Origin: Sphingomonas sp. UBA978
GTDB lineage: Bacteria; Pseudomonadota; Alphaproteobacteria; Sphingomonadales; Sphingomonadaceae
DNA: 64,000 nt
Assembly (NCBI RefSeq): GCF_002292295.1
Contig: NZ_DBBS01000021.1
Coordinates: 460,886-524,885 of the forward strand
Reading direction: 5' to 3'
The notes beneath the pieces are model-generated. The model saw only the letters and a program-made list of their open reading frames with translations, was not told the origin of the DNA and ran no database searches. Below are positions 52,280 through 61,700 of the stretch, in pieces; within the stretch, counting starts at the first letter, position 1; each line of letters opens with the position of its first letter. A program made the position numbers and the translations under genes.

Positions 52280-53659
52280 TCAGGCGGCGGCCCGGCGGCG
52301 CTCCGCCATTTCCTCGTTGAGCATCTCGGCGAGCAGGAACGCGAGTTCCAGGCTCTGCCCCGCATTGAGGCGCGGGTCGCAATGCGTGTGGTAGCGGTCG
52401 GCGAGCGACTGTTCGGTGACGTCGATCGCGCCGCCGGTGCATTCGGTGACGTTCTGGCCGGTCATTTCGGCATGGATGCCGCCGGCATGCGTCCCCTCGG
52501 CGCGGTGGACGGCGAAGAAGCCGCGCACCTCGGCGAGGATGCGGTCGAACGGCCGCGTCTTGTAGCCGGTCACCGCCTTGACGGTGTTGCCGTGCATCGG
52601 ATCGCAGCTCCACACCACCGGATGCCCCTCGAGCGTCACCGCGCGCACCAGCTTCGGCAGATGCGTTTCGATCTTGTCATAGCCGTAGCGGGTGATGAGC
52701 GTCATCCGCCCCGGCACCCGGCCCGGATTGAGCGTGTCGAGCATGCGCAGCAGATTGTCCGGCTCCAGGCTGGGGCCGCACTTGACGCCGATCGGGTTGC
52801 CGATGCCGCGCAGGAATTCGACGTGCGCCGAGCCCTCGAAACGGGTGCGGTCGCCGATCCACAGGAAGTGCGCCGACGTGTCGTACCAGTCGCCGGTCAG
52901 CGAATCCTGCCGGGTCAGCGCCTGTTCGAACGGCAGCAGCAATGCTTCGTGGCTGGTGTAGAAATGCGTCTGCGCGAGCTGCGGCACCGTCTCGGGATCG
53001 ATCCCGCAGGCGGCCATGAATTCGAGCGCCTCGCCGATCCGGTCCGCCGTCTCGGCATATTTCTTCGTCCACGGGCTGCGGCCCATGAAGTCGTGCGTCC
53101 AGCGATGGACCTGATGCAGATTGGCATAGCCGCCCTGCGCGAAGGCGCGCAGCAGGTTGAGCGTCGCCGCCGATTGCGAATAGGCGCGGATCATCCGCTG
53201 CGGATCGGGGATGCGGCTTTCGGCGGTGAAGGCGATGTCGTTGACGTTGTCGCCGCGATAGCTCGGCAGTTCGACGCCATCGATCGTCTCGTTGGGCGCG
53301 GAGCGGGGCTTGGCGAACTGGCCCGCCATCCGGCCGAGCTTCACCACCGGCAGCTTCGAGGCGAAGGTCAGCACGACCGCCATCTGCAGGATGACGCGGA
53401 AGGTGTCGCGAATGTTGTTGGCGCTATGTTCCGCGAACGATTCGGCGCAGTCGCCGCCCTGCAGCAGGAACGCCTTGCCCTCGGCGACCTTGCCCAGTTC
53501 CGCGGTCAGGTTGCGCGCCTCGCCGGCGAAGACGAGCGGCGGAAACGTCTCCAGCGCGTCGGTCGCGCGGGTGAGCGCGGCGGCATCGGGATAGTCGGGG
53601 AGCTGGCGGGCCTCGGCCTTGGTCCAGCTGTCGGGGGCCCAGTTCGCGGCCATAATCAT
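52280..53659 (-). CDS. Class II 3-deoxy-7-phosphoheptulonate (DAHP) synthase
   Basis: The 459-residue plant-type (class II) enzyme has FLLQGGDCAESFAEH, VKLGRMAGQFAKPRS, LPSYRGDNVN, TSHEALLLPFEQALTR, VGIKCGPS-like PIGVKCGPSLEPD, VWSCDPMHGNT and HAEMTGQNVTECTGG, the metal and phosphoenolpyruvate sites of this class. It condenses phosphoenolpyruvate with erythrose-4-phosphate as the first step of aromatic amino acid synthesis. ATG 53659 has GAAGGA four bases upstream; ATG 53653 is an alternative. The 116-bp gap to the divergent peptidase gene shows no clear motif. Confidence 0.95.
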   Translation of the reverse strand: MIMAANWAPDSWTKAEARQLPDYPDAAALTRATDALETFPPLVFAGEARNLTAELGKVAEGKAFLLQGGDCAESFAEHSANNIRDTFRVILQMAVVLTFASKLPVVKLGRMAGQFAKPRSAPNETIDGVELPSYRGDNVNDIAFTAESRIPDPQRMIRAYSQSAATLNLLRAFAQGGYANLHQVHRWTHDFMGRSPWTKKYAETADRIGEALEFMAACGIDPETVPQLAQTHFYTSHEALLLPFEQALTRQDSLTGDWYDTSAHFLWIGDRTRFEGSAHVEFLRGIGNPIGVKCGPSLEPDNLLRMLDTLNPGRVPGRMTLITRYGYDKIETHLPKLVRAVTLEGHPVVWSCDPMHGNTVKAVTGYKTRPFDRILAEVRGFFAVHRAEGTHAGGIHAEMTGQNVTECTGGAIDVTEQSLADRYHTHCDPRLNAGQSLELAFLLAEMLNEEMAERRRAAA

Positions 53660-53775
53660 GTCGTCCTTCGGGGTGTAAACGCCGGGCGACATGCGCCCAA
53701 AACGGTCTTTGCGCAATGAAGGAACGCTTGGGGGTGGCGATGGTCATGGCGTGCCGGCCCCGCTAGAGGAGCGCG

Positions 53776-54771
53776 ATGAGCAAGCTGACGATGCGCCTCG
53801 CCCTGGTTGCGCTGGCGACCGCGACCCCTGCGATCGGCGTGGCGGCGGACGACACCGCCGCGACCTTCGACGCGCTGCGCGCGGTGGACGGGCGGATGGC
53901 GGGGATCGCCTATCGCCTGACGACCGCCAATGCGACGCTGTGCCGCGACCGGGCGCCGACGCCGGGCTGGGCGATCCATGCGATCGGGCAATATGACGCC
54001 GGTTTGCGCGATCAGGCGCGGCGCAGCTTCGGCTTCGAAACGCCGATCGCTGTGGAGACGGTGGTGCCGGGCTCGCCCGCCGCGAGCGCCGGCGTGCGCG
54101 CCAATGACGGCATCGTGTCGGTCGACGGCCGGCCGCTCGACGCCGTACCGCCGGCGAAGGGGGCGAGCAGCGCCGGCCGCGACGCGGCGGTGGACGCGAT
54201 CGCGGCGCTGCCGGCCGACCGCCCGCTCGACATGGTGCTGCGGCGCGACGGGCAGACGCGCACCGTCCGCATCCCCGCATCGCCGGGGTGCCGCAGCGCG
54301 TTCGAGGTGCTGCTCGGGCCGGGGATGGAGGCGTCCGCCGACGGCCGGATCGTCCAGATCGGCGTCCGCTTCTTCGAACGCTACAGCGACGACGAGGTCG
54401 CGGTGGTGGTCGCGCACGAGCTGTCGCACAATATCCTGCATCATGCCCGCCGGCTCGACGCGGCGGGCGTCAAGCGCGGGTTGCTGGCGGAGGTGGGGCG
54501 CAACGGCCGGCTGTTCCGGCTGACCGAGGATCAGGCGGACCTGCTCGGCATGTATCTGCTGCGCAACGCCGGCTACGATCCGCAGATCGCGGTGCGCTTC
54601 TGGCGCGATCACGGCGGCGACGTCGACGGCGGGCTGTTCCGCAGCCGCACGCACCCCTCGTCCACCGCGCGCGCGAAGGCGATCGAGGCGGAGATCGCGC
54701 GGATCCCGGCGGGGGCGGGGCGGCCGTACGTGCCGCCGCTGATCGCCGACGCGGAACGCCCGCTTCAATAG
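53776..54771 (+). CDS. Exported M48-like metallopeptidase with PDZ domain
   Basis: The 331-residue protein has a signal peptide (RLALVALATATPAIGVAA), a PDZ-like domain at about 85-170 (AVETVVPGSPAASAGVRANDGIVSVDG), then a zinc peptidase core with HELSH at 214-218 and the second motif EDQADLLGMYL. It resembles M48 peptidases but places the PDZ ahead of the catalytic part. It probably works in the periplasm on envelope proteins. It is convergent with the dehydrogenase gene and overlaps it by seven bases. Confidence 0.82.
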   Translation: MSKLTMRLALVALATATPAIGVAADDTAATFDALRAVDGRMAGIAYRLTTANATLCRDRAPTPGWAIHAIGQYDAGLRDQARRSFGFETPIAVETVVPGSPAASAGVRANDGIVSVDGRPLDAVPPAKGASSAGRDAAVDAIAALPADRPLDMVLRRDGQTRTVRIPASPGCRSAFEVLLGPGMEASADGRIVQIGVRFFERYSDDEVAVVVAHELSHNILHHARRLDAAGVKRGLLAEVGRNGRLFRLTEDQADLLGMYLLRNAGYDPQIAVRFWRDHGGDVDGGLFRSRTHPSSTARAKAIEAEIARIPAGAGRPYVPPLIADAERPLQ

Positions 54772-55703
54772 CCGGATGCGAGGTCGGCGACGTTGCGCAT
54801 CGGCCGGCCGGCGACGAAGGCATGCGCGTTTTCGAGGAACAGTGCGGCGCCGCGCTGGAACATCTGGGTCTGGCTGCGGCCGGACATGTGCATGGAGATC
54901 ATGCAATTGGGTGCGGTCCACAGCGGGTGGCCGGCGGGCAAAGGTTCGGGATCGGTGGGATCGAGGAAGGCGCCGGCGATGCTGCCGTCGGTAAGCGCAG
55001 CGTGGAGCGCCTGCTGGTCGATCATGTCGCCCCGGGCGATGTTGACGAGCCATGCCGAGGGCTTCATCGCCGCCAGCTCCTGCGCACCGATCAGCGCCTT
55101 GGTGGCGTCGGTCGAGGGCGCGGCGAGCACCAGCCAGTCATAGTCGCCGAGCCGTTCCACCCAGGCATCGGGCGTCAGCGTGCCGTCGCGCCCCGACCGG
55201 GTGACGCCGGTCACCTCGACCCCGAACGCCGCCAGCCGGTCGCCGATCAACCGCCCGATCGTGCCGTAGCCGACCACCAGCGTTTTGGTGCCGTCGAGCT
55301 CGATCTTGCCCGGCGCGTCCTTGAGCCAGTCCTGCCGGTCGGCGGCGCGGAGCACCACGTCGAGCCGCTTCGCCGCTGCCAATATGCCGAGCACCGCATA
55401 TTCGGCTACCGTGACCGCGTTGATCCCGGCGCCGTTGGTCAGCGTCACATCCCGGTCGCGCAGCAGATCGAGCGGGAAGGCATCGAGGCCGGCATAGATG
55501 GTCGACACCCATTTGAGATCCGGCCCCGCCGCGCGGATCGCGTCGGCGACCAGCGCGGTCGGTTGCATGTCGACCCAGGCGATCGCCGCATCCGCGATCA
55601 TCGCGTTCGCTTCCGCGGGCGTCGTGAACCACGCCGGCGCGATGGCGGCGGGCAGATGCGGTTCGAGCAAGCCGCGTGCGACGGCGGGGAGCACTGCCTT
55701 CAT
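54765..55703 (-). CDS. D-2-hydroxyacid dehydrogenase family protein
   Basis: The 312-residue protein has the Rossmann loop VVGYGTIGRLIGDRL, the catalytic Arg in NIARGDMIDQ, an acidic residue in FLDPTDPEPLP, and a His in SMHMSGRSQ where the catalytic His is expected. The family reduces 2-keto acids with NAD(P)H. It lies directly after cysS with a four-base overlap (55700-55703). The substrate is unknown, and a link to cysteine metabolism is only suggested by position. Confidence 0.87.
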   Translation of the reverse strand: MKAVLPAVARGLLEPHLPAAIAPAWFTTPAEANAMIADAAIAWVDMQPTALVADAIRAAGPDLKWVSTIYAGLDAFPLDLLRDRDVTLTNGAGINAVTVAEYAVLGILAAAKRLDVVLRAADRQDWLKDAPGKIELDGTKTLVVGYGTIGRLIGDRLAAFGVEVTGVTRSGRDGTLTPDAWVERLGDYDWLVLAAPSTDATKALIGAQELAAMKPSAWLVNIARGDMIDQQALHAALTDGSIAGAFLDPTDPEPLPAGHPLWTAPNCMISMHMSGRSQTQMFQRGAALFLENAHAFVAGRPMRNVADLASGY

Positions 55704-57127
55704 GATATGACCTTCCAGTCCCAGCCCAGCGGATCGCCGTCCATCACCTCGACGCCCAGCGCCGCGAGTTCGTCCCGGATCGCGTCGGAGCGCGGGAAAT
55801 CCTTCGCCGCCCGCGCCTCGCGTCGTTCGACCAGCCGCGCGGCGACCCCCGCCGCGTCGATCCCGGCATCCTTCGGTCGCACACGCAGATCCTCGCGCGA
55901 CAGCGTCAGCAGGCCGAGCCCGAGCACCGCGTCGAAATCGGCCAGCGCCGCCAGCCGGTCGGCCGGACCGATCCGCTTGTCGGCGAGCAGTTCGTCAAGC
56001 ACCGGCAGGGCCTTTGGCGTGTTGAGATCGTCGGACAGGGCCGCATCCAGCCGCTCGGCATAGGGTTGCGCGGACGCCGCCCCCTTCGCCTCGCCGCGGG
56101 CGCGCAGCGCCGCGACCGTCTGCACCAGCCGCTTCAGCCGCGTCTGCGCCGCCGCCAGATTGTCCCACGAAAATTCCAGCTCGCTGCGATAATGCGCCTG
56201 CAGGCACATCAGGCGATAGGCGAGGGGGTGGAAACCGCGCTCGACCAGCGCCGGCAGGATCAGGAATTCGCCCGACGACTTGGACATCTTGCCCGCCCGG
56301 TCGACGAGGAAGTTGTTGTGCATCCACACCGTCGCGCCGCTGTCGGCGGTGCCGCTATAGGCCTGGTTCTGCGCGATCTCGTTGGGGTGGTGGATCTCGC
56401 GATGGTCGATGCCGCCGGTATGGATGTCGAAATGGGGCCCAAGATACTGGCGGCTCATCACCGAACATTCGAGGTGCCAGCCCGGTGCGCCGCGGCCCCA
56501 GGGGCTGTCCCATTCCATCTGCCGGTTCTCGCCCGGCGCGCTCGTCCGCCAGATCGCGAAATCGGCGGCGTGGCGCTTGCCCTCGACCGTCTGGATCCGC
56601 CCCTCGACCGGCCCCTCGTCGCGCACGCCCGCCAGCCGGCCGTAGTCGGGCACCGTCGAGGTGTCGAAATAGAGCCCGTCCGGCAAGCGGTAGCAATGCT
56701 TGTCGGCGATCGCCTCGCCGAACGCGATCATCCCCTCGACATGGTCGGTCGCCAGCGGAAAGCGCGCCGGATCGCGGACGTTGAGGTCCCTGAGGTTCGC
56801 CTTGAACGCCTGCGTATAATGGTCGGCGACCGCCCAGATATCCTGGCCGCTCGCCTTCGCCGCCGCCTCCATCTTGTCGTCGCCGGCATCGGCGTCGCTG
56901 GTCAGGTGGCCGACGTCGGTGATGTTGATGATGTGGGTGAGGCCATGGCCCTTCCACGTCAGCGTCCGCCCCAGCGTGTCGGTGAACAGATAGGCGCGCA
57001 GATTGCCGAGATGGGCGTAGTGATAGACCGTCGGCCCGCACGAATAGATGCGCACGTTGGCCGGATCGGCGGGCTGGAACAGCTCGAGGCTGCGGGTCAG
57101 GCTGTTGTAGAGCGTCAGCGGCGTCAT
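55700..57127 (-). CDS. cysS: Cysteinyl-tRNA synthetase CysS
   Basis: The 475-residue class I synthetase has the HIGH-type motif in GPTVYHYAHLGNLRAYLFTDTLGR, the zinc-site Cys in LECSVMS with the His pair in DIHTGGIDHREIHHPNEIAQ, and KMSKS at 280-284. A C-terminal helical domain (DALALP-type, DDLNTPKALPVLDELL) is complete. It charges tRNA-Cys. ATG 57127 gives the normal start PLTLYNSLTR. Confidence 0.96.
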   Translation of the reverse strand: MTPLTLYNSLTRSLELFQPADPANVRIYSCGPTVYHYAHLGNLRAYLFTDTLGRTLTWKGHGLTHIINITDVGHLTSDADAGDDKMEAAAKASGQDIWAVADHYTQAFKANLRDLNVRDPARFPLATDHVEGMIAFGEAIADKHCYRLPDGLYFDTSTVPDYGRLAGVRDEGPVEGRIQTVEGKRHAADFAIWRTSAPGENRQMEWDSPWGRGAPGWHLECSVMSRQYLGPHFDIHTGGIDHREIHHPNEIAQNQAYSGTADSGATVWMHNNFLVDRAGKMSKSSGEFLILPALVERGFHPLAYRLMCLQAHYRSELEFSWDNLAAAQTRLKRLVQTVAALRARGEAKGAASAQPYAERLDAALSDDLNTPKALPVLDELLADKRIGPADRLAALADFDAVLGLGLLTLSREDLRVRPKDAGIDAAGVAARLVERREARAAKDFPRSDAIRDELAALGVEVMDGDPLGWDWKVIS

Positions 57128-57167
57128 GCCGTATGCCTTAGCCCGCCCCGCACGCCGCCGCCAAGGC

Positions 57168-58118
57168 TTAGCGCGCCAGTCCGATCAGCGCGCTGCCGGT
57201 ATAGCCCGCCGCGACGCTGCCGGTCAGCGTCGGGATCTGCTGCGCCAGCTGCGCGGCGCTGTTGTCGCCGAACACATTGTCGCTGGACAGCGACACGCGG
57301 GCGAAATTGGTCGCGCTCGACGGATAGGTCGCGGTGTCGGCATAGACCGTGCTGCACACCGCCGCCGGGATCGCCAGCTGCGACACCAGCGAGGCGTAGC
57401 GGCCGCTGGTGGCGGTCGACAGGCTGGAGAAGACCTCGAAGTGGATGTGCGGCCAGCGGCCGTCGTAACAGCCCGGGACGATCATCGTGAACGTCACCTG
57501 CCCGTTGGCGTCGGTGACCTGGATACCGCGCAGATAGCTTTCCGCCGCGACCGTATAGAGCGAATAGCGGCCCTGCCGGTCGCAGCACCAGATGTAGACC
57601 GCATAGCCCGCCAGCGGCGCGCAGCTCGCGTTGACGTTCACCACGGTCAGCGTCAGCGTCAGCGTGACGCCGGTGGCGACCGTGTTGGTGCCGAGGAAAC
57701 TCGACCGGATGTCGCTGCGGACGATCCCGCTCGCGGTCAGCGCGTTGCTGGTCGATCCCGACGAGGTGTTGGTGCCGTCGGCGGGGTAGGGGCCGTTGGT
57801 TTCGGTCGGATCGACGAGGCAGCCGGTCGCCGTCGCTGTCGCGGTGGGCGTGGGTGTCGCCGTCGTGGTGGCGGTCGGGGTCGGCGTGGCCGTGGCGGTG
57901 CCGCTGACCACCGCGACGCTGCCGCTCTCCGATCCGCTGCCGCCGCAGCCGGCGACCAGCGCCGCGGTACCGGCGCCCGCGAACCATTTCAGCGCCCGCC
58001 GCCGCGCTACCTGCGCCTCGAGCAGCGGCAGGTCGTCGGCGAGGCTATGACCGTGCGCATGGGGGCCGTGCGCATGGGAACCGTGTGCATGGGGGCTGTC
58101 TGTATCGTGATGCGGCAT
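57168..58118 (-). CDS. Intradiol dioxygenase-like lipoprotein with His-rich N-terminus
   Basis: The 316-residue protein begins with a His/Gly/Pro-rich tail (PHAHGSHAHGPHAHGHS), then a twin-arginine/lipobox-type leader (ARRRALKWFAGAGTAALVAGCGG). A Thr/Pro/Ala repeat linker (TATPTPTATTTATPTPT) leads to an intradiol dioxygenase-fold domain with ETNGPYP, CCDRQGRYS and CYDGRWPHIHFEVF. The Tyr and His iron ligands seem kept. Secreted members of this family occur in several soil bacteria with unclear substrates. ATG 58118 follows GGGAGGAA. Confidence 0.82.
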   Translation of the reverse strand: MPHHDTDSPHAHGSHAHGPHAHGHSLADDLPLLEAQVARRRALKWFAGAGTAALVAGCGGSGSESGSVAVVSGTATATPTPTATTTATPTPTATATATGCLVDPTETNGPYPADGTNTSSGSTSNALTASGIVRSDIRSSFLGTNTVATGVTLTLTLTVVNVNASCAPLAGYAVYIWCCDRQGRYSLYTVAAESYLRGIQVTDANGQVTFTMIVPGCYDGRWPHIHFEVFSSLSTATSGRYASLVSQLAIPAAVCSTVYADTATYPSSATNFARVSLSSDNVFGDNSAAQLAQQIPTLTGSVAAGYTGSALIGLAR

Positions 58119-58310
58119 GAGGGTTCCTCCCGGTGATGTGAGGGAAGGCATGTCGCAGCCAGATCACCGCGATATGTCCGGTGCGGCTGGTTTTGTTTCA
58201 CCATGTTGCAGCGGCATCGCCGGCAGGCGTCCGGCGCGACGCGCGTGGTCGCCGCCCCCGACCGATCCCGAGGTCGCGCCTATCGACGAGCCTCGCGCCG
58301 AGCCGGATCC

Positions 58311-58387
58311 CGTCATTGCGAGCGCAGCGAAGCAATCCAGAGCCGGACCCGGACGTCCTGGATTGCTTCGCTGCGCTCGCAATGACG
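58311..58387. repeat. 30-bp perfect inverted repeat element
   Basis: The arms at 58311-58340 and 58358-58387 are perfect reverse complements over 30 bp with a 17-bp centre. The left arm starts CGTCATTGCGAGCGCAGCG. It lies in the 400-bp gap between the dioxygenase and the tracrRNA. Frames crossing it are by-products of the repeat. The rest of 58119-58517 holds nothing I recognise. This is likely a dispersed genomic repeat. Confidence 0.8.
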
Positions 58388-58517
58388 GATGGGTGGAACA
58401 GCCACCCGATCATGCTGTCCCTGTCTGCATTCGTGGGTGACCGATGGGCTGCACGAACCGGCAGATAAGACCGGACGGTTGCATCTCGATGCCGAACCGC
58501 CGGGCAATCCCCAAACG

Positions 58518-58543
58518 AAAAAAGGCGACGCCGCAGCGTCGCC
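58518..58543 (-). terminator. tracrRNA rho-independent terminator
   Basis: An 8-bp perfect stem with a TGCG loop lies at 58524-58543, followed on the minus strand by TTTTTT (58523-58518). It defines the 3' end of the tracrRNA. Confidence 0.9.
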
Positions 58544-58605
58544 CTTATCTGGTGCGAATTGACACTTGTTAACTGCCAGACCGCGATCTCTGAGAACTCG
58601 GAATG
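58518..58605 (-). ncRNA. tracrRNA of the type II-C CRISPR locus
   Basis: Read on the minus strand, the anti-repeat contains CTCAGAGATCGCGGTCT (58578-58594), identical to 17 bases of the plus-strand repeat and so complementary to a crRNA made from the minus strand. Partial matches continue on both sides. A linker of about 35 nt leads to a perfect terminator hairpin, GGCGACGC with GCGTCGCC around TGCG, then six T (58523 down to 58518). The 5' end is an estimate. TTGACG elements on both strands (58623-58628 minus, 58673-58678 plus) may be promoters for tracrRNA and cas9. Confidence 0.85.
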
Positions 58606-58727
58606 CCTTCTCCGGTAGATGTCGTCAAGTGGCGATTGCTCCACGTCGGTTCGATCCGGACGCAGATCCTGCTTGACGTCGATAGAGCAGCTTGCACGAT
58701 GGCAACGAACACCGGGGGTTACAGACG

Positions 58728-61700
58728 ATGGGACAGGATAATCGGCCATGGCGCCTTGGCGTCGACCTCGGCGCGAATTCACTCGGCTGGGTGGCGATCG
58801 AACTCGATGCGCCGGTCGATGGCAAGCCCGTATCGATCCTCGCCGCCGGTTCTCGCATCTTCAGCTCGGGTGCGAACGGGGCCGGCCGCGACGCCAAGTC
58901 CGGCGAGTCCCTCGCCGTCGCGCGCCGTGACGCACGGGCGATGCGACGGCGTCGCGATCGGTTCCAGCAGCGCCAGCGCGGGCTGCTCAAATATCTCGTC
59001 GCGGACGGCCTGTTCCCCGCGGAGGAGGAGGAACGCAAGGCGCTGGCCGCGCTCGATCCCTATGCGCTGCGGGCCCGCGCGCTGGACGAGGCGCTGACCC
59101 TGCCCGAACTCGGTCGGGCGCTGTTCCACCTCAACCAGCGTCGCGGCTTCAAATCGAACCGCAAGGCGGATCGCAAGGCCGACGACGACGCCGGCAAGAT
59201 CGCGGTCGGGATCGATCGCACCCGCGAGGCTATCGCCGAGGCGGAGGAAAAAGCCGGTGCCGAACCGGGCAGCTGGACCTACGGCAAATGGCTGCACGAA
59301 CGCCGCGCCTCGGCGAGCGATGCCAACGCCATCCCGAGCGTCCGCACCCGCCTGCGCCCCGAAACCGGCGAGGGCGCGAAGGGCGACGGCTACGACTTCT
59401 ATCCCGGCCGCGCCCTGATCGCGGAGGAATTCGACGCAATCTGGCAGGCGCAGGCGCCGCATCATCCCGACGTGCTGACCGACCAGGTCTATGCGCGCCT
59501 GCACGAGATCGTCTTTGACCAGCGCCCGCTGAAGGCGCCGCAGATCGGCATGTGCACGCTGATCGCCGGTGACCGCCGCCTGCCCAAGGCGCACCCCTTG
59601 TTCCAGCGCCGCCGGCTGCTGGAAGAAATCAACGCGCTGATGATCGTCCGTCCCGGCGAGGTCGCGCAGCGCCTGACCCGCGAGGAACGCGACCGGCTGT
59701 ACCTCAAGCTCAAGGACAAGGCGAAGGTCACCTTCCTGAGCCTGCGCAAGGAGTTGAAGCTCGACCCCGACGCCCGTTTCAACAAGGAGAGCGAGAACCG
59801 TCCCGACCTGAAGGGGGACGAGGTCGCCGCCGTCATGCAGGCGAAGACGCGCTTCGGCACGCGCTGGCTGCATCTGTCGGTCGAGGAGCAATGGGCGGTG
59901 ATCGAGGCCCGCGAACAGGTCGAGAGCGATGCCGAGGATGCGACGTTCCGCGAGTGGCTTGCGGCGACCTACGATCTGACGCCGGAGCAGGCCCGCGCCA
60001 TCGCCAACGCGCCCCGGCCGCAGGGCTATGGCCGTTTCGGGCAAACCGCCACCGAACGCCTGATCGACGCTTTGCGCGACGGCGAACGCGACGGGCGCGT
60101 GCTCGTCTACAGCGAGGCGGTGGCGGAGGCGGGGCTGGGGCATCACAGCGATCACCGCACCGGCGAGGTGTTCGAGGATGGGCAGGGCCGCCCGCAATTG
60201 CCCTATTATGGCGTCGCGCTGGAGCGGCATATCATGCCGGGCACCGGCGATCCCACCGATCCCGAGGAAATGCGGATCGGCCGCCTGACCAACCCGACCG
60301 TGCATATCGGGCTCAACCAGCTGCGTCGCGTCGTCAACCGCCTGATCCGGGCCTATGGTCCGCCGGCGGAGATCGCGATCGAACTCGCGCGCGAACTCAA
60401 GCTGACCGACGACGACAAGCAGCGGCAGAATCGCGAGAACAACACCAACCGCATCGCCTCCGAGCGCCGCTCCGAAAAGCTGATCGCGATCGGCCAGCCC
60501 GATACCGGCGGCAATCGCGCATTGTTGAAGTTGTGGGAAGAACTGAATGCCGACAACGTCCTCGACCGGCGCTGCGTCTATAGCGGCGTGCGGATCTCGA
60601 TCGACATGCTGTTTTCCGCTGCGGTCGAGGTCGATCACATCCTGCCGTTCAGCGCGACGTTGGACGACAGCAACGGCAACAAGATCCTCTGCACGCGGGA
60701 GGCCAATCGCGACAAGCGCAAGCGCTCGCCCTATCAGGCATGGGGCCATACCGACCGCTGGGACGCCATAGCCGCCCGCGCGGCGCAACTGCCGCGCAAC
60801 AAGCGCTGGCGGTTTGAACCGGACGCGATGGAGAAGTTCGCGGACGCCAGCGGCTTTCAGGCCCGGCATCTGGTCGACACGCAATATCTGGCGCGGCTGT
60901 CGCGCGAATATCTGGCGACGCTCTATCCGGGCAAGGGCGAGGGGAGTGGCCATGTCTGGGTATCGCCGGGTCGGCTGACCGAAATGGTGCGGCGCAAGCT
61001 CGGCCTCAACGACCTGCTGCCCGACCACAATTATGCGGGCGGTGCGGATCAGGCCAAGAACCGGCGCGATCATCGCCACCATGCGATCGACGCCGCGGTG
61101 GTCGCGATCGTCGACCGCGGGCTGCTCAACGAAATGTCCCGCGTGTCGGGGCAATTGGGTGCCGAGGGCCGCGAGAGGATCGAGGTGCCGCTGCCGTGGC
61201 CGAGCTTCCGCGACGACCTGCGCGATGCGATCAACGCCATCACCGTCAGCCATCGCACCGATCACGGCACCGTCTCCAAGGCCGGGCTCGCGAAGGGCAA
61301 GGACGCGACCGCCGGGCGGCTGCACAACGACACCGCTTACGGCCTGACCGGGGAGACGGACGCCAAGGGCAACAGCATCGTCGTCCGCCGGGTGCCGCTG
61401 GCCTCGTTCAAGAAGCTCGCCGACCTCGACCGGATCCGCGACACGGACCTGCGCGCCGCGCTCTATCGCCAGCTGGAAGGGCTGGAGGGCAAGGCATTCG
61501 AACGGGCACTCGCGGAATTCCCAGACCGCGATTGGCACCCTTATGGACGCATTCGCCGCGTCCGCGTCGTCGAACCGCTTGCCGTCATCCCGATCCGTGA
61601 CCGGAATGGACATATCTACAAGGGCTATAAGGGCGATTCCAACTATCGTTACGACGTGTGGGAATTGCCGGACGGGAAGTGGGTGACGAGCTGGAAGGAT

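Noticed and set aside
58117..58782. Several short open frames over the inverted repeat upstream of cas9
   Set aside because: They are created by the palindrome on both strands and have no ribosome sites or domains.
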